NCBI RefSeq assembly: GCF_027947535.2
Contig: NZ_JAAGKO020000053.1
Span: forward strand, 1 to 60,125
Direction: 5' to 3'
Source of the DNA: Streptantibioticus silvisoli
GTDB lineage: Bacteria > Actinomycetota > Actinomycetes > Streptomycetales > Streptomycetaceae
DNA: 60,125 nucleotides
The notes beneath the pieces were generated by a model. It did no database searches. It saw nothing but the letters and a program-made list of their open reading frames with translations, and was not told the origin of the DNA. This document shows positions 53,114-60,125 of the stretch, one piece after another (the first letter of the stretch is position 1; every line of letters starts with the position of its first letter). The position numbers and the translations under genes were made by a program.

Positions 53114-53937
53114 CCCTTCACCGCCCCCGCGGTCAGTCCGCCGACAGCCTTGCGCTGAAGGATCAGGAACACGATCACCACAGGGAGGGTGAAAAGGGTG
53201 GAGGCGGCCATCGTGGCGCCCCAGTCGTCACCGAAATTGGTCTGGAACTGCGTCAGCCACAGCGGCAGGGTCTGCGCGCTCTCCTTGTTGAGGATCAGCA
53301 CCAGCGGGAACTCGTTCCACGCGGTGATGAAGCCGAACAGCGAGGTGGCCATCAGGCCGGGCGCCAGCAGCGGGGCCACGATCTTGCGGAACGCCTCACC
53401 GCGGGTGCAGCCGTCGACGAGGGCGGCCTCCTCCAGTTCGCGGGGGACGGCGGCGATGAAGCCGCGCAGCGTCCAGATGGTCAGCGGCAGCACCATCATC
53501 ATGTAGAAGAGGGCCAGCGGCAGCAGGCTGTTGAGCATGTCGCTGTCGCGGACGATGAGGTAGACCGCGATCGTCATGACCTCCCACGGCGCCATCTGGG
53601 CGATCATGATGATCAGGATGAACGCCTTGCGGCCGCGGAAGCGCATGCGGGCGGCGGCGAACGCGGCGGGCAGCGCGATGGCCAGCGACAGCAGGACCGC
53701 GCCGACGGTGGCGACGAAGCTGTCGCCGACCAGTCCCCAGAACCCGCTGGCGTGCACGGCCTTGACCAGGTGGGCGGCGGTGGCGTGCAGCGGCAGGAAG
53801 ACCGGGGTGGTGCTGATGATGTCCAGGTCCGGCTTGAAGGCCGTGGTGACCATCCAGTAGACCGGGAAGATGAAGAAGAGGAAGAGCAGGACGGCGGCCG
53901 CGTTGGGCCACACCCGCCGGGCGAACGAGAGCCTCAC
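53110..53937 (-). CDS. dasC: ABC sugar permease DasC
   Basis: 275-residue inner-membrane permease, six helices, of the MalG/carbohydrate type-1 family. The EAA loop ELEEAALVDGCTRGEAFRKIVAPLLAPG contacts an ATPase, expected to be the shared MsiK encoded elsewhere since none is in this operon. The GTG start at 53937 has AGGAGG six bases upstream and overlaps the dasB stop (GTGA). Part of the N,N'-diacetylchitobiose importer. Confidence 0.92.
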   Translation of the reverse strand: MRLSFARRVWPNAAAVLLFLFFIFPVYWMVTTAFKPDLDIISTTPVFLPLHATAAHLVKAVHASGFWGLVGDSFVATVGAVLLSLAIALPAAFAAARMRFRGRKAFILIIMIAQMAPWEVMTIAVYLIVRDSDMLNSLLPLALFYMMMVLPLTIWTLRGFIAAVPRELEEAALVDGCTRGEAFRKIVAPLLAPGLMATSLFGFITAWNEFPLVLILNKESAQTLPLWLTQFQTNFGDDWGATMAASTLFTLPVVIVFLILQRKAVGGLTAGAVKG

Positions 53938-54920
53938 AGTTCGTCCTCCTGCTTCAGGATGATCCGGAAGTAGTACGCCATCAGGACCAGCAGGATGACG
54001 ATGGTCAAGGTGGAGATGGCCGCGCCGGTGCCGTAGTGCTGGTTGCCGACGCCTTCGATGAACGCGTAGACCGGCAGGGTCTCGGTGCTGCCCTGCGGGC
54101 CGCCGCCGTTGAGCGCATAGACCTGGGTGAACGCCTTGAAGACCCAGATGATCTCCAGGAACGTGGTGCTCAGGAAGAACGGCTTGAGGATCGGCAGCGT
54201 CACCGAGAAGAAGGCCCGCCAGGGGCCGGCGCCGTCCATCCGGGCGGCCTCGAACAGCTCGGCGGAGACGGTGGTCAGGCCGGCGTAGAGGTTGAGCGCG
54301 ACGAACGGCACGGACTGCCAGACGATCATCAGCGTGATGACGGTGAACGTCGGCATCTGCTGGGCGAACCAGTCGTAGTGGGCCATGGAGTGCATGCCCA
54401 GCTCGGACAGCAGCCAGTCCACGACGCCGTACTGGCTGTCGAACAGCCACTGGTAGACGGTGGTTCCGGCCACCACCGGCATCGCCCAGGCCAGCACCAG
54501 GCCGAGCGAGAGCAGCAGCCGCATGCGCTTGCCGAGCCGGTTGAGCAGCAGTCCGACGGCGGTGCCGAGCGCCATGATGAGCGCGACGTTGACCGCGGTG
54601 AAGGCCAGCGAGCGGACCGTGGTGTCCCAGAAGACCGAACTGCTCAGCTCGGAGGTGTAGTTGGAGAACCCGGCCCATTGGGTGGTGTGCTGGATCAGCT
54701 GGAAGGCGTCAAGGACCTGGAAGGAGATGACCAGGTTGCGCAGCAGCGGATAGGCCAGCAGGGCGGCGGTGGCCACCAGGGCGGGCAGGATCAGCAGGTA
54801 CGGCACGCCGCGGGCGAGGCTGGAGCCGCCGCGCGGGCGCCTGGTGGCGGACTCCGGCGGCTGTGGTGCCGCGGGCCCGCCCGGCGGACGCGTCCGCGTC
54901 CCGGTGAATTGCGCAGCCAT
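53934..54920 (-). CDS. dasB: ABC sugar permease DasB
   Basis: 328-residue permease of the MalF type. A 45-residue cytoplasmic Pro/Arg-rich N-terminus precedes six helices starting VPYLLILPALVATAALLAYPL. The EAA loop is LFEAARMDGAGPWRAFFSVTLPILKP. ATG 54920 follows AAGGGGAAGG. Between dasA (72-bp gap) and dasC (4-nt overlap). Forms the membrane channel with DasC. Confidence 0.92.
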   Translation of the reverse strand: MAAQFTGTRTRPPGGPAAPQPPESATRRPRGGSSLARGVPYLLILPALVATAALLAYPLLRNLVISFQVLDAFQLIQHTTQWAGFSNYTSELSSSVFWDTTVRSLAFTAVNVALIMALGTAVGLLLNRLGKRMRLLLSLGLVLAWAMPVVAGTTVYQWLFDSQYGVVDWLLSELGMHSMAHYDWFAQQMPTFTVITLMIVWQSVPFVALNLYAGLTTVSAELFEAARMDGAGPWRAFFSVTLPILKPFFLSTTFLEIIWVFKAFTQVYALNGGGPQGSTETLPVYAFIEGVGNQHYGTGAAISTLTIVILLVLMAYYFRIILKQEDEL

Positions 54921-54992
54921 GCCTTCCCCTTCTCGGCCGCAGGGCGAACCGGACGGCGGCCCGCGTCGCGGTACCGCCGTCCGGTTGCTGTC

Positions 54993-56267
54993 TTACTGCT
55001 GCTGGTTGAGCCGCGTGCCCATCTCGGTGTCGGCCTTCTTGGCGGCCGAGGCGGGGCTGGTGCCCTGCAGGACCGGCGTCATGAAGAGCGTGGTGATGGG
55101 GTTCGGGGCGTTCTCCACGTTGCCCCAGGCGGGGATCAGCGGGGTGGTGCCGCCGTTGAGCGCGGCGGTGGCGGCGACCGTGCCGTAGGCGTTGCCGGCC
55201 AGGTTCAGGTCGAGCGAGGCCTTGTTGGGGACGACACCGCCCACCTTCGCCAGTTCGCCCTCGTACTTGTCGGACAGGGCGAGCTTGAGGAACGCCTTGG
55301 CCATCGTCGGGTCCTGGCTGTTGTGCGAGATCGCCAGGTTGGAGCCGCCGATGAAGACCTTGGCGGTCTTGGCCGCGGTGGCGCCGGGGATCGGGAAGTA
55401 GCCGACCTCGTTCTTCAGCTGGGGGTTCTTGGCGATGGCGCCCGCCGCTTCCCAGCCCAGGCCGATGAAGGAGCCGACGTCGCCCTTGGCGAAGACGTCG
55501 GACTGCTGCGGGGTGGCCTCGTCCTTGTCCAGCGGCGCGGTGCCGAAGGAGTTGAGCTTCTTGTACAGGTTGATGGCGGCGGTGGCCTGCGGGGTGTCGA
55601 GGTTCCCGGTGTACTTGCCGCCGGACTTGGTCACCAGGTTCGCGCCGGCGTCCAGCAGGAAGCCGTCGAAGGCGTACCAGTCCTGACCGGGCAGGTAGAG
55701 CGCGTCCTTGGTGCCGTGCGCCTTGATGACGGTCAGGTCGTGGATGAGGTCGGCCTGGGTCTTCGGGGTGGACGTGATGCCCGCCGCGGACCAGATCTTC
55801 TTGTTGTAGACCACGACGCGGCTGGCGAAGTACCAGGGGGCGGCGAACTGCTTGCCCTGGTAGACGGCCGAGGCGTTCATCGACGGCGCCCAGTTGTCGC
55901 CGCCCAGCGACGCCTTGTCGGCGGTGAGGTCCATCAGGCCGCCGGTGGCCGCGTAGTACGGCGTCTGGGTGTTGCCGACCTCCAGCACGTCGGGCGGCGA
56001 GTCCTCCGACAGCGCGGTGGTGATCTTCTGCTGGATGCCGTCCCAGGTCTGCACCTTGACCGTCAGTTTGACGCCAGGGTGTTCCTTCTTGAAGGCGGCG
56101 GTGATGTCCTTGGTCCAGCCGGGCGGATTGGAACCGCTCATGAACCACACCGTCAGCGCCTTGTCGTTCGTCTTGGCGCTGCTGTTCTGCGATCCGCACG
56201 CGGCCAGCGACACGGCCATCGCCGCGGCGCCCAGCACGGCGATTGCCGCTCTGCCCTTGACCATCAC
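54993..56267 (-). CDS. dasA: Extracellular sugar-binding lipoprotein DasA
   Basis: 424-residue solute-binding protein of the type-1 carbohydrate family. The lipoprotein signal MMVKGRAAIAVLGAAAMAVSLAAC places the lipidated Cys at 24. Mature sequence has LTVWFMSGSNPPGWTKDITAAFKKEHPG and GSFIGLGWEAAGAI, characteristic of DasA. It binds N,N'-diacetylchitobiose. Start: GTG 56267 (six bases after GGAGGGG) or the following ATG 56264. Two dre boxes lie 43-82 bp upstream, so repression by divergent DasR, relieved by amino-sugar phosphates, is expected. Confidence 0.93.
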   Translation of the reverse strand: MMVKGRAAIAVLGAAAMAVSLAACGSQNSSAKTNDKALTVWFMSGSNPPGWTKDITAAFKKEHPGVKLTVKVQTWDGIQQKITTALSEDSPPDVLEVGNTQTPYYAATGGLMDLTADKASLGGDNWAPSMNASAVYQGKQFAAPWYFASRVVVYNKKIWSAAGITSTPKTQADLIHDLTVIKAHGTKDALYLPGQDWYAFDGFLLDAGANLVTKSGGKYTGNLDTPQATAAINLYKKLNSFGTAPLDKDEATPQQSDVFAKGDVGSFIGLGWEAAGAIAKNPQLKNEVGYFPIPGATAAKTAKVFIGGSNLAISHNSQDPTMAKAFLKLALSDKYEGELAKVGGVVPNKASLDLNLAGNAYGTVAATAALNGGTTPLIPAWGNVENAPNPITTLFMTPVLQGTSPASAAKKADTEMGTRLNQQQ

Positions 56268-56309
56268 ACGTCACCCCTCCGAAGAGTGCTCGGAAACCCC
56301 CCTGGCCTC

Positions 56310-56325
56310 AATGGTTTAGACCAGT
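56310..56325. promoter_or_regulatory. dre 1, DasR-binding site at dasA
   Basis: AATGGTTTAGACCAGT matches the dre consensus ACTGGTCTAGACCACT at 13 of 16 positions. It lies 43 bp upstream of the dasA start in the dasA-dasR divergent region. Confidence 0.88.
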
Positions 56326-56333
56326 ACCCGGAG

Positions 56334-56349
56334 AATGGCCTAGACCTAT
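56334..56349. promoter_or_regulatory. dre 2, second DasR-binding site at dasA
   Basis: AATGGCCTAGACCTAT, a weaker match to the dre consensus, 24 bp from the first site centre to centre. Twin dre sites at dasA are the arrangement known from S. coelicolor. Confidence 0.8.
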
Positions 56350-56484
56350 GGGGGTGTCAAGGGTGTATAAGACGGGCTGGCGGGTCCGTTACCCGACCGA
56401 CACCTGATGGGCCGGGGCGGCCAGTATCCGCCCCCGCCGACGGGGCGTGCCACGATGTGAGCCGCGGAATGGACGGAGAAGCCG

Positions 56485-57303
56485 GTGACGGCAGCGATGA
56501 AGGAGTCGGGAGCACAGTCCATGGAGACCCACGCGAGCGCCGGAGCGCCGGTCGCGGAGCCGGAGAACGGGAGCGGGGTACCCGGTACCCGCACCGCCCG
56601 CGTGCCGAAGTACTACCGCCTGAAGCGGCATCTGCTGGATATCACCCAGACAATGCCGCCGGGCACGCCGGTCCCGCCGGAACGGACCCTGGCCGCCGAG
56701 TTCGACACCTCGCGCACCACCGTCCGCCAGGCGCTCCAGGAGCTGGTGGTCGAGGGCCGGCTGGAGCGGATCCAGGGCAAGGGCACGTTCGTGGCCAAGC
56801 CCAAGGTCGCCCAGGCGCTGCAACTGACCTCGTACACCGAGGACATGCGCGCCCAGGGCCTGGAACCGACGTCGCAGTTGCTGGACATCGGCTACGTCAC
56901 CGCGGACGACCGGCTGGCCGGCCTGCTGGACATCCGCACCGGCGGCCGGGTCCTGCGGATCGAACGGCTGCGGCTGGCCAGCGGTGAGCCGATGGCGATC
57001 GAGACCACCCACCTGTCGGCCAAGCGCTTCCCGGCGCTGCGCCGCAACCTGGCCAAGCACACCTCGCTGTACACCGCGCTGGCCGAGGTCTACGACGTGC
57101 GGCCGGCCGAGGCGGAGGAGACCATCGAGACCTCGCTGGCCACCCCGCGCGAGGCCGGCCTGCTGGGTACCGACGTGGGCCTGCCGATGCTGCTGCTGTC
57201 GCGGCACTCGCTGGACACGGCGGGCGAACCGGTGGAGTGGGTCCGCTCGGTCTACCGCGGCGACCGGTACAAGTTCGTGGCGCGGCTCAAGCGCCCGCAC
57301 TGA
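56485..57303 (+). CDS. dasR: GntR/HutC-family global regulator DasR
   Basis: 272 residues. A variable 40-residue N-terminus is followed by the GntR winged helix ([69 protein letters not shown]) and the UTRA effector domain (about 110-265), which binds glucosamine 6-phosphate or GlcNAc 6-phosphate. It is close to S. coelicolor DasR almost throughout. DasR controls amino-sugar uptake, chitinases, development and antibiotic clusters. Start: GTG 56485 with GGAGA upstream; ATG at 56497 or 56521 are alternatives. Divergent from dasABC. Confidence 0.95.
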   Translation: MTAAMKESGAQSMETHASAGAPVAEPENGSGVPGTRTARVPKYYRLKRHLLDITQTMPPGTPVPPERTLAAEFDTSRTTVRQALQELVVEGRLERIQGKGTFVAKPKVAQALQLTSYTEDMRAQGLEPTSQLLDIGYVTADDRLAGLLDIRTGGRVLRIERLRLASGEPMAIETTHLSAKRFPALRRNLAKHTSLYTALAEVYDVRPAEAEETIETSLATPREAGLLGTDVGLPMLLLSRHSLDTAGEPVEWVRSVYRGDRYKFVARLKRPH

Positions 57304-57590
57304 CCGGTGCGGTGGGGCCGGACGGCGGGAGCGTGCGGCCGGGCCGCGGGGCGGGGTCCGGACGGCGGGACCGTGTGACGGACTGCGCGGCGGGACCGGA
57401 CGGCGCGAGCGTGCGGTGGGAAGTCCGCGCGGTGGGGCCGTGCGGCGGGTCCGGCCTGCCCTGACGCGTTCACGCCGATCGCGCGGACCGTGTCCCTTCC
57501 GGTATGGGCCGGGGTAGTGACGCGGGCGACACCGGTGATCTACATTACCTGCGCGTTACCCAGCCAGCGCGCGTCGTACCGGGAGCCGCC

Positions 57591-57869
57591 ATGACCGAAT
57601 CGTCCCGACCACCGGCCCGCGGGCCGGTGGTCACCGTCTCCCGGGTGATCGCCGGGATCTGCCTGATCGCGCCGTTCGTGGCGATGCTGTGGGTGAGTTC
57701 CTACGCGCGGGTCTCCCCGCAGCTGATCGGCCTGCCGTTCTTCTACTGGTACCAGATGGCCTGGGTGATCGGCTCGGCCGCGCTCATCTCGGTCGCCTAC
57801 GCACTGGTACGCCGCGAGGAACGCGCCCGGCGCGCGTCCGCGGCGGCCCCGAAGGGGGACGCGGCGTGA
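57591..57869 (+). CDS. DUF3311 small membrane protein, symporter partner
   Basis: 92 residues with two transmembrane helices (about 18-38 and 52-75) and a basic tail. DUF3311 proteins such as this (VIAGICLIAPFVAMLWVSSYAR, FYWYQMAWVIGSA) almost always precede a sodium:solute symporter. The ATG at 57591 is nine bases after GGGAG. The stop overlaps the symporter GTG by four bases. The 290 bp upstream are GGACGGCGGGACCG-type repeats with the promoter near 57535. Confidence 0.9.
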   Translation: MTESSRPPARGPVVTVSRVIAGICLIAPFVAMLWVSSYARVSPQLIGLPFFYWYQMAWVIGSAALISVAYALVRREERARRASAAAPKGDAA

Positions 57870-59497
57870 ACACACATGTCAACGGTGTCGCCCTGGGCGT
57901 CTTCGGGTTCTTCTTCGTCGCGGTGACGGTGCTGGGCTTCATGGCCGCGCGCTGGCGGCGTGCGGAGAACGCCATGAACCTCGACGAATGGGGCCTGGGC
58001 GGCCGCAGCTTCGGCACCTGGGTGACCTGGTTCCTGCTGGGCGGCGACCTGTACACCGCGTACACGTTCGTCGCGGTGCCGGCGGCGATCTACGCGGCCG
58101 GCGCGGCCGGGTTCTTCGCGGTGCCGTACACGATCCTGGTCTACCCGCTGGCCTTCTGCTTCCTGCCGCGGCTGTGGTCGGTCTCGCACCGGCACGGCTA
58201 CGTGACACCGTCGGACTTCGTGCGCGGCCGCTACGGCTCGAAGGGGCTGTCGCTGGCGGTGGCGATCACCGGCATCCTGGCGACGATGCCGTACATCGCG
58301 CTGCAACTGGTCGGCATCCAGGCGGTGCTGGACGTGATGGGGGTCGGCGGCGGCTCCAACTGGTTCTCCAAGGACCTGCCGCTGCTGATCGCCTTCGCGG
58401 TACTGGCCGCCTACACCTACTCCTCCGGGCTGCGGGCGCCGGCGCTGATCGCGTTCGTCAAGGACATCCTGATCTACCTGGTCATCGCGGTGGCCATCAT
58501 CTACATCCCGATGCGGCTCGGCGGCTTCACCCACATCTTCCACCAGGCCGGCCAGGCGTACTCCACCGTCAACCCGGCCACCGGGAAACCGCGCGGCGAG
58601 CTGGTCAGCAGCGCCAAGAACCAGTGGGCGTACGGCACGCTGGCCCTGGGTTCGGCGCTGGCGCTGTTCATGTACCCGCACTCGGTCACCGCGACCCTGT
58701 CCAGCCGCAGCCGCAACGTGATCCGGCGCAACACCGCGCTGCTGCCGCTGTACTCGCTGATGCTGGGCCTGCTGGCGCTGCTCGGCTTCATGGCGCTGTC
58801 CAGCGGCGTCGGCAAGGGCGTCAAGGGCTACAACGGCCAGCTGGCGATCCCGCAGCTGTTCGACAACATGTTCCCGTCATGGTTCGCCGGCGTGGCGTTC
58901 GCGGCCATCGGCATCGGCGCGCTGGTCCCGGCCGCCATCATGTCGATCGCGGCGGCCAACCTGTTCACCCGCAACATCTACAAGGACTTCATCAAGCCGG
59001 ACGCCACCCCCGAGCAGGAGACCCGGGTCTCCAAGCTGGTCTCCCTGGTGGTGAAGGTCGGCGCGTTGTTCTTCGTGCTGAGCATGGACAAGACGGTGGC
59101 CATCAACTTCCAGCTGCTGGGCGGCATCTGGATCCTCCAGACCTTCCCGGCCATCGTGGTGGGGCTGTTCACCCGCTGGTTCCACCGCTGGGCCCTGCTG
59201 ACCGGCTGGCTGGTCGGCATGGTCTACGGCACCTGGGCCGCCTGGACGATCCCCAGCCCCACCCAGGCGCACTTCGGCGGCTCCTCCAAGCTGATGCCGT
59301 TCATCGGGAAGCTGGGCTACATCGGGGTGACCGCCATCGTCATCAACGTGGTGATCGCGGTCGTGCTGACCTTCGTGCTGAAGGCGGTCGGCGCCCCGGC
59401 CGGCGCGGACGAGACCGCGGCGTCGGACTACACCGCCGAGGCCGGCGACCCCGACGTGCGCACCGAGGTCCCGCTGGCGGCGGGCACCGAGGCGTAG
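57866..59497 (+). CDS. Sodium:solute symporter family permease
   Basis: 543-residue SSS-family membrane transporter with about 13 helices. Typical sequences are NLDEWGLGGRSFGTWVTWFLLGGDLYTAYTF, HRHGYVTPSDFVRGRYGSKGLSLAVAITGILATMPYIALQLVGIQAVL and the MSIAAANLFTRNIYKDF segment. It resembles monocarboxylate (pyruvate/lactate/acetate-type) symporters; substrate unproven. GTG start at 57866 overlaps the DUF3311 stop, so translation is coupled. The C-terminal 30 residues are a hydrophilic tail. Confidence 0.92.
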   Translation: MNTHVNGVALGVFGFFFVAVTVLGFMAARWRRAENAMNLDEWGLGGRSFGTWVTWFLLGGDLYTAYTFVAVPAAIYAAGAAGFFAVPYTILVYPLAFCFLPRLWSVSHRHGYVTPSDFVRGRYGSKGLSLAVAITGILATMPYIALQLVGIQAVLDVMGVGGGSNWFSKDLPLLIAFAVLAAYTYSSGLRAPALIAFVKDILIYLVIAVAIIYIPMRLGGFTHIFHQAGQAYSTVNPATGKPRGELVSSAKNQWAYGTLALGSALALFMYPHSVTATLSSRSRNVIRRNTALLPLYSLMLGLLALLGFMALSSGVGKGVKGYNGQLAIPQLFDNMFPSWFAGVAFAAIGIGALVPAAIMSIAAANLFTRNIYKDFIKPDATPEQETRVSKLVSLVVKVGALFFVLSMDKTVAINFQLLGGIWILQTFPAIVVGLFTRWFHRWALLTGWLVGMVYGTWAAWTIPSPTQAHFGGSSKLMPFIGKLGYIGVTAIVINVVIAVVLTFVLKAVGAPAGADETAASDYTAEAGDPDVRTEVPLAAGTEA

Positions 59498-59517
59498 CGC
59501 AGCACGTCCGCGCGGCA

Positions 59518-59561
59518 CGCCGACGGGCCGTCCCCCCGCACCGGGAGGCGGCCCGTCGGCG
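59518..59561 (+). terminator. Hairpin terminator after the symporter gene
   Basis: A 13-bp perfect stem (CGCCGACGGGCCG / CGGCCCGTCGGCG) with an 18-base loop begins 20 bp after the stop codon. Confidence 0.82.
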
Positions 59562-59590
59562 TTGTCGCACCCCTGCGGCAGACTGCGGGA

Positions 59591-60088
59591 ATGGACATCA
59601 CGGTCAGGGGCGCGGCCCCGGAGGAAGTGGACGCGGTCGGCGCGCTGAGCGTCGCGGCGTACGTGTACGACGGCCTGCTGGACCTGGCGACCGAACAGGG
59701 CTACGCCGACCAGCTGCGCGACGCCGGCGGCCGTGCGCGGCAGGCGGAGATCCTGGTCGCGGTGGACGGCGACGGCGTGCTGCTGGGAACGGTGACGTTC
59801 GCCGGCCCCGGCAGTGCCCACCGCCAGGTGGCGCGGGCCGGGGAGGCGGAGTTCCGCATGCTGGCGGTGGACCCGGCGGCCCGGCGGCGCGGGGTGGCCG
59901 AGGCACTGGTGCACGCCTGCCTGGACCGCGCCCGGCAGGCGGGGCTGGAGCGGGTGGTGATCTCCAGCAAGAACACGATGACCACCGCCCACCGCCTCTA
60001 CACCCGCCTCGGCTTCACCCGCCTCCCCGAACGCGACTGGTCCCCGCAGGCCGGGGTGGAACTGTGGGCGTTCGGCGTGGGGGTGTAG
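59591..60088 (+). CDS. GNAT-family N-acetyltransferase
   Basis: 165 residues. MDITVRGAAPEEVDAVGALSVAAYV opens a GNAT fold; the acetyl-CoA loop is LAVDPAARRRGVAEALVHACLDRARQAG and the C-terminal part is STAHRLYTRLGF-like (TTAHRLYTRLGFTRLPERDW). Substrate unknown. ATG 59591 lies 30 bp after the symporter terminator, and GACTGCGGGA precedes it as a weak ribosome site. Confidence 0.88.
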   Translation: MDITVRGAAPEEVDAVGALSVAAYVYDGLLDLATEQGYADQLRDAGGRARQAEILVAVDGDGVLLGTVTFAGPGSAHRQVARAGEAEFRMLAVDPAARRRGVAEALVHACLDRARQAGLERVVISSKNTMTTAHRLYTRLGFTRLPERDWSPQAGVELWAFGVGV

Positions 60089-60125
60089 GGACGGGAGGGC
60101 GACGGGGGCGGGGGCGCGGCACCCG

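Noticed and set aside
1-60125. tRNA or rRNA genes, replication origin
   Set aside because: No clover-leaf with conserved TψC arm, no rRNA segments and no DnaA-box cluster were noticed on reading; a dedicated search was not possible.

Overview
The window is actinobacterial chromosome, almost certainly Streptomyces or a close relative (Kitasatospora, Streptacidiphilus). GC is very high with strong third-position GC. GTG and TTG starts are frequent, AGGAGG-type ribosome sites are common, and several recognisable Streptomyces genes are present: dasR-dasABC, wblE, a sigH-type sigma factor with its anti-sigma factor, nickel superoxide dismutase (sodN/sodX), DUF6104 and DUF5994. No tRNA, rRNA, CRISPR array, IS element or prophage gene was found.

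Left, about 1-27 kb, looks accessory. It opens with a secreted GH16 beta-glucanase carrying two discoidin-type domains, behind a perfect 16-bp palindromic operator. An NAD-dependent epimerase follows, then a translationally coupled pair of a GH65 disaccharide phosphorylase and a beta-phosphoglucomutase. Next come three tandem genes for signal-less IPT/TIG and YVTN repeat proteins and a DUF5994 gene.

From 11.2 to 26.9 kb lies the most unusual part, all on the minus strand. In transcription order it holds a trypsin-co-occurring (CU044_2847/trypco1) protein, a trypsin-like VMAP-type protease, a MoxR AAA+ ATPase, a 2508-residue protein and a hybrid PKS. The 2508-residue protein fuses the SAV_2336-type vWA component of such conflict systems to NRPS modules (truncated A-T-C-A-T). 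The PKS has the odd order KS-ACP-TE-AT. MoxR, the vWA-NRPS fusion and the PKS overlap by 4 nt at each junction. On its face this is a vWA-MoxR-VMAP ternary conflict system physically wired into a small hybrid NRPS-PKS assembly line. I regard it as the candidate undescribed system.

Right, about 27-60 kb, looks like conserved Streptomyces core. It resembles, from memory, the S. coelicolor SCO5229-SCO5262 neighbourhood. It contains DUF6104, a DUF4097-PadR operon, a quinone-oxidoreductase-like enzyme, malic enzyme, a methyltransferase and a CGNR zinc-finger protein. It continues with sodX/sodN, a cold-shock protein, a nucleotidyltransferase with a PLP desulfhydrase-like enzyme, a CPA1 antiporter, small enzymes, the anti-sigma/sigH pair, a lipid-kinase-like gene, wblE and a PdtaS-type histidine kinase. 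An MFS exporter with a divergent ArsR-type regulator follows. Then comes the amino-sugar block: a SIS-domain isomerase/deaminase, dasD, dasC, dasB, dasA and divergent dasR, with two DasR boxes (dre) in front of dasA. A DUF3311/sodium-solute symporter pair and a GNAT gene close the window.

Functional logic: the das block imports chitin-derived N,N'-diacetylchitobiose, cleaves it in the cytoplasm and feeds amino sugar into central metabolism under DasR control. The GH16 and GH65/pgmB genes suggest further glucan or disaccharide use. Intergenic DNA carries many short GC-rich tandem repeats; one 143-bp tandem duplication spans the convergent ends of the DUF5994 and PKS genes.
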